IMG/VR virus record: IMGVR_UViG_3300047557_002741
Span: 1-64,000 of that record
DNA from: a virus
Strand: one strand, 5' to 3'
DNA length: 64,000 nucleotides
Shown here in pieces: positions 55,058 through 63,423 of the stretch. The notes under the pieces are model-generated. The model searched no databases and had not been told where the DNA came from. It saw nothing but the letters and a program-made list of their open reading frames with translations. The first letter of the stretch is position 1. Each line of letters begins with the position of its first letter. Position numbers and translations under genes: made by a program.

Positions 55058-55177
55058 TCAAAATACACCAGGAATAATTTGTCCGGTAACAAGGTAAGAA
55101 CCGGTAGCAGCAATAAATCCAATCATTGCAGCCCAACCGTTAATACGTTCCGCTTTTTCAGTAAAAATTTTGTTCAT
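55058..55177 (-). CDS. hli: High-light-inducible protein (Hli)
   Basis: ATG at 55177 to TGA at 55058, 39 residues: MNKIFTEKAERINGWAAMIG, then FIAATGSYLVTGQIIPGVF. The ExxNGxxAMIGF chlorophyll-binding helix is intact. One-helix protein that binds chlorophyll near photosystem II to quench excess light. The stop overlaps by TGATG a possible start of the next gene. Cyanophage-typical. Confidence 0.92.
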   Translation of the reverse strand: MNKIFTEKAERINGWAAMIGFIAATGSYLVTGQIIPGVF

Positions 55178-55449
55178 TGTTTTTCTCCTTGATACAAATG
55201 TTTTTGTTTAAGTTCTGGATTTGGATTAGATGTCTGTTTTGGAGAACGACTTTTATTTTTAATAACAATAAAAGCATCGTTCTGATAAGTTACAGTTCCA
55301 AATGGTTTTGCCCATTTTGGATTTGCATCTGGATGTGTAGAAGTTCCTGTTACCGCCACACCTCCAATTTCAACCAACAGTTCATCATTACGATCCCAGT
55401 TAAGTTTTTGGAGGGCAACTCCAAGTTGCCCAAGCATATCAGCACTCAT
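55174..55449 (-). CDS. Conserved cyanophage protein
   Basis: Read from MSADMLGQLGVALQKLNWDR this gives 91 residues: NDELLVEIGGVAVTGTSTHP, then AKPFGTVTYQNDAFIVIKNK. Looks like a small beta-barrel with a basic tail. ATGA coupling to the Hli gene downstream and TAATG coupling upstream. I cannot assign a function; membership in this operon suggests a photosynthesis or stress link. Confidence 0.6.
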   Translation of the reverse strand: MSADMLGQLGVALQKLNWDRNDELLVEIGGVAVTGTSTHPDANPKWAKPFGTVTYQNDAFIVIKNKSRSPKQTSNPNPELKQKHLYQGEKQ

Positions 55450-55535
55450 TAGTAAGTTTCGCAAACTTTCTCTACAGAATAACTCAAAAGAACTAGAAAT
55501 GCAACTGAAGTAGTAGTGAAAATTAGTTCAATCAT
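55449..55535 (-). CDS. 28-residue membrane peptide
   Basis: ATG at 55535 to TAA at 55449: MIELIFTTTSVAFLVLLSYS, then VEKVCETY. One membrane helix. Coupled on both sides (TGATG, TAATG) inside the hli operon, so probably translated. Could be a small photosystem-associated subunit, which is speculation. Confidence 0.5.
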   Translation of the reverse strand: MIELIFTTTSVAFLVLLSYSVEKVCETY

Positions 55536-55744
55536 CAGATGATACCGAAGAAGAAGTTGCCAGTGATAGCATAAGAAACGATGCCAGCAACAAAGCCGAC
55601 CATTGCCCAGCGTCCATTCATTTTCTCCGCTTTCTCAGCATAGGGTTCGATACCATAACGCTCAAGATCTTCTTTTGTCATATACATTGAGGGTTCTTTA
55701 GCAAACATATTCATTTGACCACGCTCATTGGTTGTTACAGTCAT
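55535..55744 (-). CDS. hli: High-light-inducible protein with N-terminal extension
   Basis: Read from MTVTTNERGQMNMFAKEPSM this gives 69 residues. The second half AEKAEKMNGRWAMVGFVAGI, then VSYAITGNFFFGII, is an Hli helix with intact E-x-x-NGR-x-AM. The extra N-terminal 30 residues distinguish it from the shorter Hli at 55058. First gene after the sigma70 promoter at 55771-55799, thus expressed early in infection. Confidence 0.92.
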   Translation of the reverse strand: MTVTTNERGQMNMFAKEPSMYMTKEDLERYGIEPYAEKAEKMNGRWAMVGFVAGIVSYAITGNFFFGII

Positions 55745-55770
55745 TCTCTTTTGTAAAGATTTACAACACA

Positions 55771-55799
55771 ATTATATAGCAAATCTAAAGAAAAAACAA
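55771..55799 (-). promoter_or_regulatory. Early sigma70-type promoter merged with terminator
   Basis: TTGTTT (55794-55799), 17-bp spacer, TATAAT (55771-55776) on the minus strand. The -35 lies at the end of the pstS terminator. Confidence 0.7.
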
Positions 55800-55820
55800 G
55801 GGGGGAAACCCACCCTTGTT
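55791..55820 (-). terminator. pstS terminator
   Basis: Minus strand AACAAGGG...CCCTTGTT (8-bp stem, 10-nt loop with extra G-C pairing) then TTTTTTC. 37 nt past the pstS stop. Confidence 0.78.
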
Positions 55821-55856
55821 AGAAAATGCTGACTTTAGTAAGTATAAATGCCTACA

Positions 55857-56819
55857 TTATTTACCAATACGTCCAACGGCGAGACGTGCTTTGTTTAGGA
55901 TACTTCCAGAAAGAGGAACATATCCAAGATCATCAGCAATAGATTGTGCATTAGTGCTCAGAGCATAATTAATAGCGGCACGAATATCATCTGTTTTTGC
56001 ACCATTACCTTTCTTATATGCAAGAATCCAAGTCAGAGTAGAAATAGGATAAGCATTTACACCTGCAGGATTGGGATTTTCACCAGCAAGGTTAGAGTCC
56101 AAAGTAATACCATTTAGAGCAGCGGAACCAGTTGCAGCAGAAGGTCCAACGAACTTACCTGCCTTGTTTTGAAGTACAGCGGCTTGGAGCTTATTAGCAC
56201 GAACAAATCCAGTGTTCACATAACCAATCGCACCAGCAGTGTTCTTGATAGTTCCAGAAACACCTTCGTTACCTTTTGAACCAACACCAGTAGGCCATTT
56301 GACTGCCTTGCCGACACCAGGAGCCCAACCACCAAATGCATCTAGAGAGTTAGTGAATGCGAAAGTAGTTCCAGAACCATCAGAACGGTGAACCACAGTC
56401 ACGGGACCAGCAGCACAACCAAGTGCCTTCCAATCCTTAATACGTCCAGAGAAGACATCAACAGTCTGCTTCTGAGTCAGTTTCAGTTTACATCCAGGTT
56501 TATTGTAAGCAACAGCAATCGTTCCACCCACCATCGGAATTTGAACAACACCACGCTTTACCTTTACCGCTTCTGCGGGTTTGATTGGTTCGTCACTTGC
56601 GGCGAAATCAACCGTTCCCGCAATGAATTGGCGAACACCAGCACCAGAACCAACGGACTGATAATTAACCCTACTCCCAGAAGTTCGTGCATAATCTTGG
56701 AACCATCGTTGATAAATTGGTGCAGGGAAGGTAGCACCAGCACCATTCAAAGTAGATCCGGCAAGAGTAGCGGCAGGAGCAGCAACCAGACCAATAGCAA
56801 TAAAGTTTTTGAGTTTCAT
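55857..56819 (-). CDS. pstS: Phosphate-binding protein PstS
   Basis: Read from MKLKNFIAIGLVAAPAATLA this gives 320 residues with a signal peptide. Phosphate-binding blocks are present: LNGAGATFPAPIYQRWF, VNYQSVGSGAGVRQFI, VVHRSDGSGTTFAFTN and GNEGVSGTIKNTAGAIGYV. It feeds the host Pst transporter under phosphate shortage and is a common cyanophage gene. A three-site Pho box with -10 lies directly upstream, so the host PhoB regulator can switch it on. Terminators flank the gene on both sides. Confidence 0.95.
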   Translation of the reverse strand: MKLKNFIAIGLVAAPAATLAGSTLNGAGATFPAPIYQRWFQDYARTSGSRVNYQSVGSGAGVRQFIAGTVDFAASDEPIKPAEAVKVKRGVVQIPMVGGTIAVAYNKPGCKLKLTQKQTVDVFSGRIKDWKALGCAAGPVTVVHRSDGSGTTFAFTNSLDAFGGWAPGVGKAVKWPTGVGSKGNEGVSGTIKNTAGAIGYVNTGFVRANKLQAAVLQNKAGKFVGPSAATGSAALNGITLDSNLAGENPNPAGVNAYPISTLTWILAYKKGNGAKTDDIRAAINYALSTNAQSIADDLGYVPLSGSILNKARLAVGRIGK

Positions 56820-56856
56820 AAAAAGTTTGTTTAGAAGTGAATTGACTTCGTAAGTA

Positions 56857-56901
56857 ATGATACTAGAAGACAATCTTAAAGTCCACTAAGGTTTGGTTAA
56901 G
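56857..56901 (-). promoter_or_regulatory. Pho box promoter of pstS
   Basis: Three 8-bp sites with 3-nt spacers on the minus strand: CTTAACCA (56894-56901), CTTAGTGG (56883-56890), TTAAGATT (56872-56879). A -10 TATCAT lies at 56857-56862, 9 nt after the last site. The 11-bp period matches cyanobacterial Pho boxes. Confidence 0.72.
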
Positions 56902-56914
56902 GTTTTGATTAACC

Positions 56915-56945
56915 AATAAAAAACCACTCCAAAAAGGAGTGGTTT
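56915..56945 (-). terminator. Porin terminator
   Basis: Minus strand AAACCACTCC-TTTTT-GGAGTGGTTT, 10-bp stem, then a T-run. Follows the porin stop by 23 nt and adjoins the Pho box. Confidence 0.88.
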
Positions 56946-56967
56946 CACTCAAGTTATGAGTAGTTTA

Positions 56968-58434
56968 TCAGAACTTGAAGGTAGTTTGAATTACACCACC
57001 AAAATTAGAGGAGTTATCAGCAAGACGCTGATTATCGCTAGCATAGAAGATAGCGGGAGTGATGCTGATGTTGTCAGATACTTGATACTTATAGAAGATT
57101 TCAAGCATCGTTGCCTTTTCAAGGTTCTCACCAGTAGGTGCTTGACCGATAGCAACACCAGCAGAGTTACCGCCAACAAACACGTCTTCCCACTGAAGAC
57201 CAGCAAACCAAGACTGACTATCGGTAGCAGCACTAGGAGTACCACTTACAGTGTTCCAACCATAACCTGCGGAGACAGAAGGAACAATACCAGACTTCTT
57301 AGGTTGCCAGTATGCGTTCAGAGCATAACCGTTAGAGGTTTGCCCAGGAACCAGAGTACCGGAAGCACCATCAAAACCGTTATAAGTACGAACACGGGTG
57401 CCTTCAGTACCATAACGATAACCAAATGCAGCACCCCAGTTAGTACCACGATAACCAATTTGTGCGAGAGTATTCAGAGCACCAGTCTCATCAAACTCAC
57501 CACGAGTGCTATCTTGACCTGCTTGTGCAACATAGTTTACACCAGCAACAATACCTTTTTTACCATACTGAACACCAAAACCAGCACCAGTTGCCTTGTT
57601 ATAAACACCAGGAGTACCAGCAACAGCAAAGAAGTCAAGAATACCAGACTTATATGCAGAAGGCATCCAGGCAATCTCAGTGTTACGAACTGCTGCACCA
57701 GCAGTCAAAGTAGTGCTTCCGTTGAACACAGGGAATGAATAGTACAGACGATCAATAACTACATTGTTGCCAACTTCACTGGAAGTGTTGTCTGCTTTAT
57801 CCAGTTTGAACAGAGAAGAACTGGAACCAAAAGGATCACTGCTGAAGTTAGCAGAACGCAAACGGGTCTTGAGTAGATCCTTACCAGTGAACGAAGTATC
57901 CAGGTTCAAACGCAGATCGTAGTTAAATGCAGCGTGAGTTACATCACCACCTTTGGTATCATAACCAGGAACACCACCAAGAACGAAGTTTGCTTCACCA
58001 CGGAGTTTGGTAGTGGTAGAGAACTGGGTTGCTTCCAGTTGACCAACCTGAGTTTCCAGTTTAGAAACAGAACCTTGAATTACAGTCAGTTCATTGCGGA
58101 ACTCATCAGCAAGACGCTTGAGTTCATCAGTGTTTTCAGTTACACGATCCAGGCAAGCATTTAGAAGTGCTGCTGCTTCAAAGCGAGTCATTGCTTTACC
58201 GCCACCATAGGTGCCGTTGGGATAACCAGCAACGCAACCATAACGCTCTACAAGGTTGCTGAGTGCCTGATAAGCCCAATCGGTGGGTTGAACATCAGAC
58301 AGTTGTGAGACGCTTGTAACCTGCTCAGAAGAGTATTGGTTGACTGCTGCCATATTGAGGTCTGCAGCATTTGCAGCAACAGGAGCAACCATTCCCAGAG
58401 CAACAGGTGCAAGCATCAGTTGTTTGAGTTTCAT
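56968..58434 (-). CDS. Cyanobacterial-type SLH porin (OprB-like)
   Basis: The 488-residue protein has a signal peptide (MKLKQLMLAPVALGMVAPVA, cut after ANA), an SLH domain (VQPTDWAYQALSNLVERYGC, AGYPNGTYGGGKAMTRFEAAALLNACLDRV), a coiled-coil linker (ELKRLADEFRNELTVIQGSV) and a beta-barrel ending in a terminal Phe (QTTFKF). This is the layout of major cyanobacterial outer-membrane porins. It is close to host genes and presumably taken from a host. In the phage it may raise nutrient uptake together with pstS, or change the surface to prevent superinfection. The aromatic C-terminus supports BAM-dependent insertion. Confidence 0.92.
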   Translation of the reverse strand: MKLKQLMLAPVALGMVAPVAANAADLNMAAVNQYSSEQVTSVSQLSDVQPTDWAYQALSNLVERYGCVAGYPNGTYGGGKAMTRFEAAALLNACLDRVTENTDELKRLADEFRNELTVIQGSVSKLETQVGQLEATQFSTTTKLRGEANFVLGGVPGYDTKGGDVTHAAFNYDLRLNLDTSFTGKDLLKTRLRSANFSSDPFGSSSSLFKLDKADNTSSEVGNNVVIDRLYYSFPVFNGSTTLTAGAAVRNTEIAWMPSAYKSGILDFFAVAGTPGVYNKATGAGFGVQYGKKGIVAGVNYVAQAGQDSTRGEFDETGALNTLAQIGYRGTNWGAAFGYRYGTEGTRVRTYNGFDGASGTLVPGQTSNGYALNAYWQPKKSGIVPSVSAGYGWNTVSGTPSAATDSQSWFAGLQWEDVFVGGNSAGVAIGQAPTGENLEKATMLEIFYKYQVSDNISITPAIFYASDNQRLADNSSNFGGVIQTTFKF

Positions 58435-58503
58435 AAAAATTTGTTTTTGTTCTATAGGACATTATGTAACTTTGCAAGTAATTGCGGCATTGTCACATCA
58501 CGG

Positions 58504-58510
58504 TATTTAT
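58504..58510 (-). promoter_or_regulatory. Candidate late box ATAAATA
   Basis: GATAAATACC on the minus strand, 70 nt before the porin start. Possible promoter; no Pho box seen in this gap. Confidence 0.4.
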
Positions 58511-58533
58511 CTTAACACTTTCTCTGGGATCAG

Positions 58534-59346
58534 TCAAGTGCTTTGTTGAACAGAGGAATTCTCAATCACTCTACCAAGATATGGATCATAATTCATAAGA
58601 GTTTCGATAGTCAAATCGGAACCTCTTTGGCTCCAAAAATCTAAAAGACCATTATAATTTCCCCTATGAAAGGTCTCAATATGTTCTGGATGTATAGTAG
58701 ATCCAAGTTCTATTTTATAGAAAAGCAAAGGAATACTATAAGTATTAGCAGAATTATAAATCAAGTCATCGGCAACGGGTCTAGGTTTAACCCCATTGTC
58801 TAACTTATACTTATCGCCCTTCGTATGAAATCTTAAAAGTTTTTCAGCATGATGCCTGGTTATCATATAACAGGCAGTTGAAAAGTCATTTACGAATCTT
58901 TTATGAAGGATTACGTGAAGGTCTCCCGTACAAATAATAGCAATCTGAACGACATCCCAATCATAAGGAATGCGGCAGTAAAAATCATCCCAAGTAAAAT
59001 TCCAATATTTAACTAGGTCAAGATTACAATCATCCTCCATAATAATCGCATAAGGAGAATCCGAAGTTTCATACCAATGTTTAATTGCTTTAAGGTGAGA
59101 AGTAACGCAACCAATTTCACCTGAGCTCATTGTCTCAGGATATCTTCCTCGAATAATATCACTTAGATCATCATCTCTACCATCATAAGCAGAAATACGA
59201 GTATAATTTTCAATTTGCCAATAATCAAATTGCTGCTCCATATATTCCCTTCTTTCTGGTTGACTATCCAGATTGAGATAATATATGGGACCGATATTTC
59301 GTAACTTATACGCTGATTTGTTTTTATCCATTTGATTAATCGCCAT
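58534..59346 (-). CDS. Glycosyltransferase family 25 (LPS-type)
   Basis: Read from MAINQMDKNKSAYKLRNIGP this gives 270 residues (a second start at 59331 gives 265). GT25 pattern: IYYLNLDSQPERREYMEQQF, SSGEIGCVTSHLKAIKHWYE and YAIIMEDDCNLD (metal-binding MEDD), then DLIYNSANTYSIPLLFY. GT25 enzymes add sugars to LPS or collagen-like proteins; a collagen-like fibre exists in this phage, so either is possible. Last gene of the sugar cassette in the window. Start overlaps the cupin stop. Confidence 0.84.
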   Translation of the reverse strand: MAINQMDKNKSAYKLRNIGPIYYLNLDSQPERREYMEQQFDYWQIENYTRISAYDGRDDDLSDIIRGRYPETMSSGEIGCVTSHLKAIKHWYETSDSPYAIIMEDDCNLDLVKYWNFTWDDFYCRIPYDWDVVQIAIICTGDLHVILHKRFVNDFSTACYMITRHHAEKLLRFHTKGDKYKLDNGVKPRPVADDLIYNSANTYSIPLLFYKIELGSTIHPEHIETFHRGNYNGLLDFWSQRGSDLTIETLMNYDPYLGRVIENSSVQQST

Positions 59347-59692
59347 TGAGAATTCTAATACTATCACTATCAAAGTGTTCTGTCGAAAATTCAAATAATT
59401 CAGTATCTTCTAAGGCATACATTCTATGCCTTAGTCCAATTGGTATATGAAATTTTTCTCCTCTACTAAGAACTTTTTTTTCTGCTAGTTCAATATTATC
59501 ACCAAAACTATGATATAGTATTATTTTACCAGATTGAACAAAAAATGTCTCGTCTTTTAGAGCATGATAATGCCACGAACATTTTTTACCCTTCACAAGA
59601 TAAAGAAGTTTACCGCAGTATTTTTCAGAGTTTACAATCCATTTCTCAAATCCCCATCCTTTAGGGACAAATTTAATTTCAGAAGAAGTCAT
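59336..59692 (-). CDS. Cupin (mannose-6-P isomerase-like/sugar epimerase-like)
   Basis: The 118-residue protein has a cupin barrel: KYCGKLLYLVKGKKCSWHYHALKDETFFVQSG (H-x-H...E metal site), GEKFHIPIGLRHRMYALEDTELFEFST (distal His). The short single-domain form resembles the cupins attached to GDP-mannose metabolism or WbuC-like proteins in O-antigen clusters. Overlaps both neighbours by several bases. Substrate unknown. Confidence 0.78.
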   Translation of the reverse strand: MTSSEIKFVPKGWGFEKWIVNSEKYCGKLLYLVKGKKCSWHYHALKDETFFVQSGKIILYHSFGDNIELAEKKVLSRGEKFHIPIGLRHRMYALEDTELFEFSTEHFDSDSIRILNGD

Positions 59693-59993
59693 TTGAATTC
59701 ATACCTTTATCGTCAATGTAATAATCCCCAGAGGGTTTTCCAAGATGAAGTTCGTGAAATTTACATCCCCAAGATTTTAACTGAGAATAAGTAAGATCAT
59801 AAAAATTCTCATAGGAAAGAATTCTTGAATCTTTAAATCTACCCATACCTCTCGCGGTTGAGTAAGTTATATGGTTTCCTTCATCATATAACTTATTTAT
59901 TTTTTCAATTCTAGATTGAATTGGGATGGCAAGTTCATAATTACCATTGGTAATGGTACATATTGTCCCATCAATATCAATTACGTACTTCAT
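59679..59993 (-). CDS. HAD-family phosphatase, capsular/LPS type
   Basis: The 104-residue protein starts KYVIDIDGTICTITNGNYEL (HAD motif I), with ITYSTARGMGRF (motif II) and GKPSGDYYIDDKGMNSNDFF (motifs III/IV). This short cap-less HAD is typical of glycan clusters in bacteria and phages, often annotated as capsular biosynthesis phosphatase. It may remove a phosphate from a heptose-like sugar made by the neighbouring kinase, though it is shorter than GmhB. Overlaps neighbours by 14-17 nt. Confidence 0.8.
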   Translation of the reverse strand: MKYVIDIDGTICTITNGNYELAIPIQSRIEKINKLYDEGNHITYSTARGMGRFKDSRILSYENFYDLTYSQLKSWGCKFHELHLGKPSGDYYIDDKGMNSNDFF

Positions 59994-60738
59994 TTATATC
60001 ACCTTCAGTAAGAACATAAGAACCCAAATGCTGAACCGATTTAGTAGCTAAATTTATACACTTCGGTATCGACACATAAAAATCTCTAGTAGTTAGATAA
60101 AAATAACAAAGAGATGCCAAGAAAATATCCCCAGCACCCGTTACGTCATATACATCCACATGAGGTGCCTCAAATCTAACACCATCATAAGTTGCTCCAG
60201 ACTTTCCATGAGTAACAATTAGTTTGTTAGAATCTGATATTTTTGCTTGCTCTGCTTCATATTGATTTATCTTTATAATGGCATTTGGAAAGATACTCAA
60301 ATCCTTTCTCTTACTATCAACAAAAATAGGTCCAGAAAAATTTTCACAAAGTTTCTTTATTGAAACTGGATCTATGAGACCCTTATCATAGTCGGATATA
60401 ACAATGGCATCATAATCTAGAAAAGAATCAACTGGTTTACATTCAACGTGAGTTCCTACATCATGTCTCATAATTTGAGTCATGGACTTCAAATCAATGA
60501 ATCTTCTTTTAATAAGTTTTTCTGGATCATTCGTATGGAAGTCACAATCAAGTCCAAAAGATAAAAGATTCAAATATACATTATGTGCCATCCCTATAAA
60601 TTTTTTTGTTTCTTTATAGAGATGAACTGGAACAGGGGCTTCTGGACTTAATCTATCACATGTACCATAGACATATTCATCTACGCAACTATCCCCTATC
60701 AATAATACCCTGAATGATTTTTGTGGTTGAGTATTCAT
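59977..60738 (-). CDS. PfkB-family sugar kinase (HldE kinase-like)
   Basis: The 253-residue protein has the HldE/RfaE kinase start VLLIGDSCVDEYVYGTCDRL, then SPEAPVPVHLY, and the PfkB end signature VTGAGDIFLASLCYFYL with FVDSKRKDL and VTHGKSGATY. It is shorter than the bacterial kinase domain (about 320), lacking part of the lid. The separate nucleotidyltransferase gene overlaps its start by 50 nt: in most bacteria the two are fused as HldE. Likely phosphorylates a heptose-type sugar at C1. Confidence 0.83.
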   Translation of the reverse strand: MNTQPQKSFRVLLIGDSCVDEYVYGTCDRLSPEAPVPVHLYKETKKFIGMAHNVYLNLLSFGLDCDFHTNDPEKLIKRRFIDLKSMTQIMRHDVGTHVECKPVDSFLDYDAIVISDYDKGLIDPVSIKKLCENFSGPIFVDSKRKDLSIFPNAIIKINQYEAEQAKISDSNKLIVTHGKSGATYDGVRFEAPHVDVYDVTGAGDIFLASLCYFYLTTRDFYVSIPKCINLATKSVQHLGSYVLTEGDINEVRN

Positions 60739-61090
60739 CTATCCTATCAAAAAATAAAAGTTTAGCTGCGTAGTATGAACCAATTACAGATTTATCTTTC
60801 CAGTCAGAACCAACGACCATTATATCAGGTTTTACAGATTTTACCAAATCTTCTAATTCTTTATCAGTACTAAAGAATCTAACCTCATCAACTGATTTTA
60901 AATTGATTAACATAAATGCTCTATCTGCAGCATTATTGATTGGTCTAGATTGCCCCTTCTTTTCCTTTACCCGATAATCCGTATCTATACCAACAACAAC
61001 ATAATCACCCAAAGACTTAGCGTATCTTAAAAGTTCAAGATGTCCTCTATGGAGGACATCAAACGTACCATTAACAAAAACTGTTGTCAT
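60689..61090 (-). CDS. Nucleotidyltransferase (HldE C-terminal/cytidylyltransferase-like)
   Basis: The 133-residue protein has the cytidylyltransferase-type fold: TTVFVNGTFDVLHRGHLELL (HxGH site), DYVVVGIDTDYRVKEKKGQSRP, and KPDIMVVGSDWKDKSVIGSY ending EYSTTKIIQGI (the STTxII motif). It would activate the phosphorylated sugar with a nucleotide. It overlaps the dehydratase by ATGA and the kinase by 50 nt, so all three are translated together. Confidence 0.86.
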   Translation of the reverse strand: MTTVFVNGTFDVLHRGHLELLRYAKSLGDYVVVGIDTDYRVKEKKGQSRPINNAADRAFMLINLKSVDEVRFFSTDKELEDLVKSVKPDIMVVGSDWKDKSVIGSYYAAKLLFFDRIDEYSTTKIIQGIIDRG

Positions 61091-62064
61091 TGAATTTTGT
61101 TGTACCAGTACATGAGAAGATCTTCTAAAGTCGTATCAATATCATATTCTTCTTTAAACCCAGTCATTTCAACTAAGTTTGTAGCATCACCATGTTGATA
61201 ATAAATTTCATGAGGTCTCCAAAAAGGTTCATGAATTTTTTGTTCTACATTTTTTAAACCAGAAATTTCAATCAGTTTATCAGTAAAGAACTGCATTTTG
61301 CGAGGAGTATCCCCACAGATATTAAAAACATGATTTACTACATCTTTATTAATCATTGCGAGATAATATGCTCGAACAGTATCACGAACATCCATTACTA
61401 CACGAGTAGTCTCAAGATTACCAACTTTAAGAACAGGTTCTTGAAGACCTTTCATCATTCTGGCAATTTGATAAGCATCAGATGAGATTGAGAATATTCT
61501 TCCCCTACGGGGTCCAGTATGAGAGAATGCGCGAGTGATGAATCCTTTTAGGAATCCATTATGCATTCTTTCCTGAAGATAAAGGTCTGTAGCGGCCTTT
61601 GAAGCACCATAGGGATTTGCTGGAAAAATTGTATCTTCCCAATGAATCTTTCTTCCATCCTGTCCAACATTTCCGTAAACTTCTGATGTAGAACAGAACA
61701 TCAATTTACATTCTAGTTGATGGTCCTGAATTACCTGAATGAGATTCGCACTACCAATTACATTAGTTTCCATTGTCCCAATAGGGTCAATGAAACTTGT
61801 TGGAGGATGTGATTGTGCGGCAAGATGAAATACTCCATCAAACTGATTTTCTTCAAAAACTTTCCGCATGGATCTATAGTTACAAAGATCTCCATAAAGA
61901 AAAGTTATTGAATTATAAACTTCATCTCTCACAACATCACGAATATCACTCTCCATACCATTAGTACGGCGAATTAATCCATAAATTTGATGCCCATTTT
62001 CATAAAGAAGATTTGCCAGATGAGGTCCAGCAAATCCAGTAATTCCTGTAATTAAAAATTTCAT
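61087..62064 (-). CDS. GDP-mannose 4,6-dehydratase-like SDR
   Basis: The 325-residue protein has SDR motifs: KFLITGITGFAGPHLANLL (NAD site), HLAAQSHPPTSFIDP, CSTSEVYG (Ser of triad) and PYGASKAATDLY (Tyr-x3-Lys), then SHTGPRRG. This fits GDP-mannose 4,6-dehydratase and its relatives, which also act on GDP-heptose. It makes the first deoxy intermediate for 6-deoxy sugars of O-antigens. Common in T4-like cyanophages. Confidence 0.9.
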   Translation of the reverse strand: MKFLITGITGFAGPHLANLLYENGHQIYGLIRRTNGMESDIRDVVRDEVYNSITFLYGDLCNYRSMRKVFEENQFDGVFHLAAQSHPPTSFIDPIGTMETNVIGSANLIQVIQDHQLECKLMFCSTSEVYGNVGQDGRKIHWEDTIFPANPYGASKAATDLYLQERMHNGFLKGFITRAFSHTGPRRGRIFSISSDAYQIARMMKGLQEPVLKVGNLETTRVVMDVRDTVRAYYLAMINKDVVNHVFNICGDTPRKMQFFTDKLIEISGLKNVEQKIHEPFWRPHEIYYQHGDATNLVEMTGFKEEYDIDTTLEDLLMYWYNKIQ

Positions 62065-62065
62065 A

Positions 62066-62794
62066 TTAGTAAGTTAGATAATCAATGTTATCAAAAAGAA
62101 AAAGTCCACGCTCTTTGTGGGTATTATACCATTTTTCTGGCATAATACAAATACTCTTAAGATTTGGAGAGTATTGTTTAAGAGCAGAACTCAGATGACT
62201 AGCGCCACTACTTAGAGCAACTAAACCATATGCGGAAGAAATTAAATCACAATATCTGAATATATTCTCAACCTCAATGTATCCATCAAATCCAACATCA
62301 TACGTATTATGTTTTCCATCAGAAACTTGCTTCGTGAAATACACGGAGACAAATTTTCTATCTGGGTATTCATTTTTTAGATTTTCAAAAATACTTTTAA
62401 GTTGATTTTTATCATAATCAATACTAATACAACTAAAATCAACAATAAAAATATCTTTTACATCATCATGTTTTTCTGGTTCATAATAAATCTTGGGGCG
62501 AGTATTAGTCGGATTTAGTCCATGAAACTTTTCCCAATTCAGAATTGTGTTTCCCATAATGTTTGAGTATGGAATTTCTGGAATATCGCCAGCATTCCAA
62601 GGGCCCTCTTTTTTACCTTCAACATATGGATTTTTTCCCCAAACCAATTCATAAATTTCTGAATTTCTGAATGGGGCACTCTCTAAGATATAAGTCTTTT
62701 TCCCATGTTGTTTTGCGAACTCTTCTGGTAAAGTTGAAAACTGCAGACTATCCCCAAGTCCACCATGATATGCTTTTAAAAAAATGTCAGTCAT
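62066..62794 (-). CDS. Glycosyltransferase family 9-like (heptosyltransferase-like)
   Basis: Read from MTDIFLKAYHGGLGDSLQFS this gives 242 residues; the start overlaps the upstream stop as ATGA. The GGLGDSLQFSTLPEEFAK block and VALSSGASHLSSALKQ match the GT9/ADP-heptose transferase pattern (acceptor-side GxxD and later GxxH/SG). It probably transfers the sugar made by this cassette, to host LPS or to a phage protein. Confidence 0.72.
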   Translation of the reverse strand: MTDIFLKAYHGGLGDSLQFSTLPEEFAKQHGKKTYILESAPFRNSEIYELVWGKNPYVEGKKEGPWNAGDIPEIPYSNIMGNTILNWEKFHGLNPTNTRPKIYYEPEKHDDVKDIFIVDFSCISIDYDKNQLKSIFENLKNEYPDRKFVSVYFTKQVSDGKHNTYDVGFDGYIEVENIFRYCDLISSAYGLVALSSGASHLSSALKQYSPNLKSICIMPEKWYNTHKERGLFLFDNIDYLTY

Positions 62795-63423
62795 AATACC
62801 CAAACTATTTGATAACCTTCGTAAATGAGAGTTGCTCCAATGTCATCCATAAAGTCTTTTACATAATTACCCTTACCAATTTTACATCCAGTAAAAAAGG
62901 CATCGTGGTCATCAACCGCAACTATTGAGCCACTCTTCAACTTATCTATTGCTGCACAAAGTTCTTTTACATGATGCAATTGAGATGGGTGTGGATTATC
63001 TCTCTCAATATCATACGAATCTAGATAAAGAAAATCTATTTTCTTACTCTTAGGTAAACTCCATAGAAATTTAACAGAATCAGAACAAACAACTTCTGTT
63101 TTTTCGGAAACTAAGGTTGAACAGTAATCAACATTGGATTGATTTATATCAACGGAATATACCTTCCCATCATAGTGATTTACAAACTGGTCAAAGATAT
63201 ATGTTGATGCCCCATCATCACCAAAAGCAAGGTGGCCATGATCCGCTCTAGTAGTTCCAGTCTCGACAATATAAAAATTTTTATTCTTCTTTTGTTCTAG
63301 AAGTTGAAATATCTTCAAAAAACTATCAGCACGATTTCTTACTGGATTATTTCCAGCAGGAGAAATCATCCTTTGATAGAATTCATTTTTAAAAACTTCA
63401 GAAAAACTTACATCATTATTCAT
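62791..63423 (-). CDS. Class I SAM-dependent methyltransferase
   Basis: The 210-residue protein has a Rossmann SAM-binding start: KNFYIVETGTTRADHGHLAF, KVYSVDINQSNVDYC (motif with acidic ribose-binding residue) and KIDFLYLDSYDIER. Similar enzymes in glycan clusters O-methylate sugars. It overlaps the FkbM-like gene by 8 nt, so the two may act on the same sugar. Confidence 0.78.
   Translation of the reverse strand: MNNDVSFSEVFKNEFYQRMISPAGNNPVRNRADSFLKIFQLLEQKKNKNFYIVETGTTRADHGHLAFGDDGASTYIFDQFVNHYDGKVYSVDINQSNVDYCSTLVSEKTEVVCSDSVKFLWSLPKSKKIDFLYLDSYDIERDNPHPSQLHHVKELCAAIDKLKSGSIVAVDDHDAFFTGCKIGKGNYVKDFMDDIGATLIYEGYQIVWVL

Noticed and set aside
56388-57738. Plus-strand ORFs opposite pstS and the porin
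   Set aside because: Thr/Ser-rich antisense shadows; host-type genes on the minus strand explain the region.
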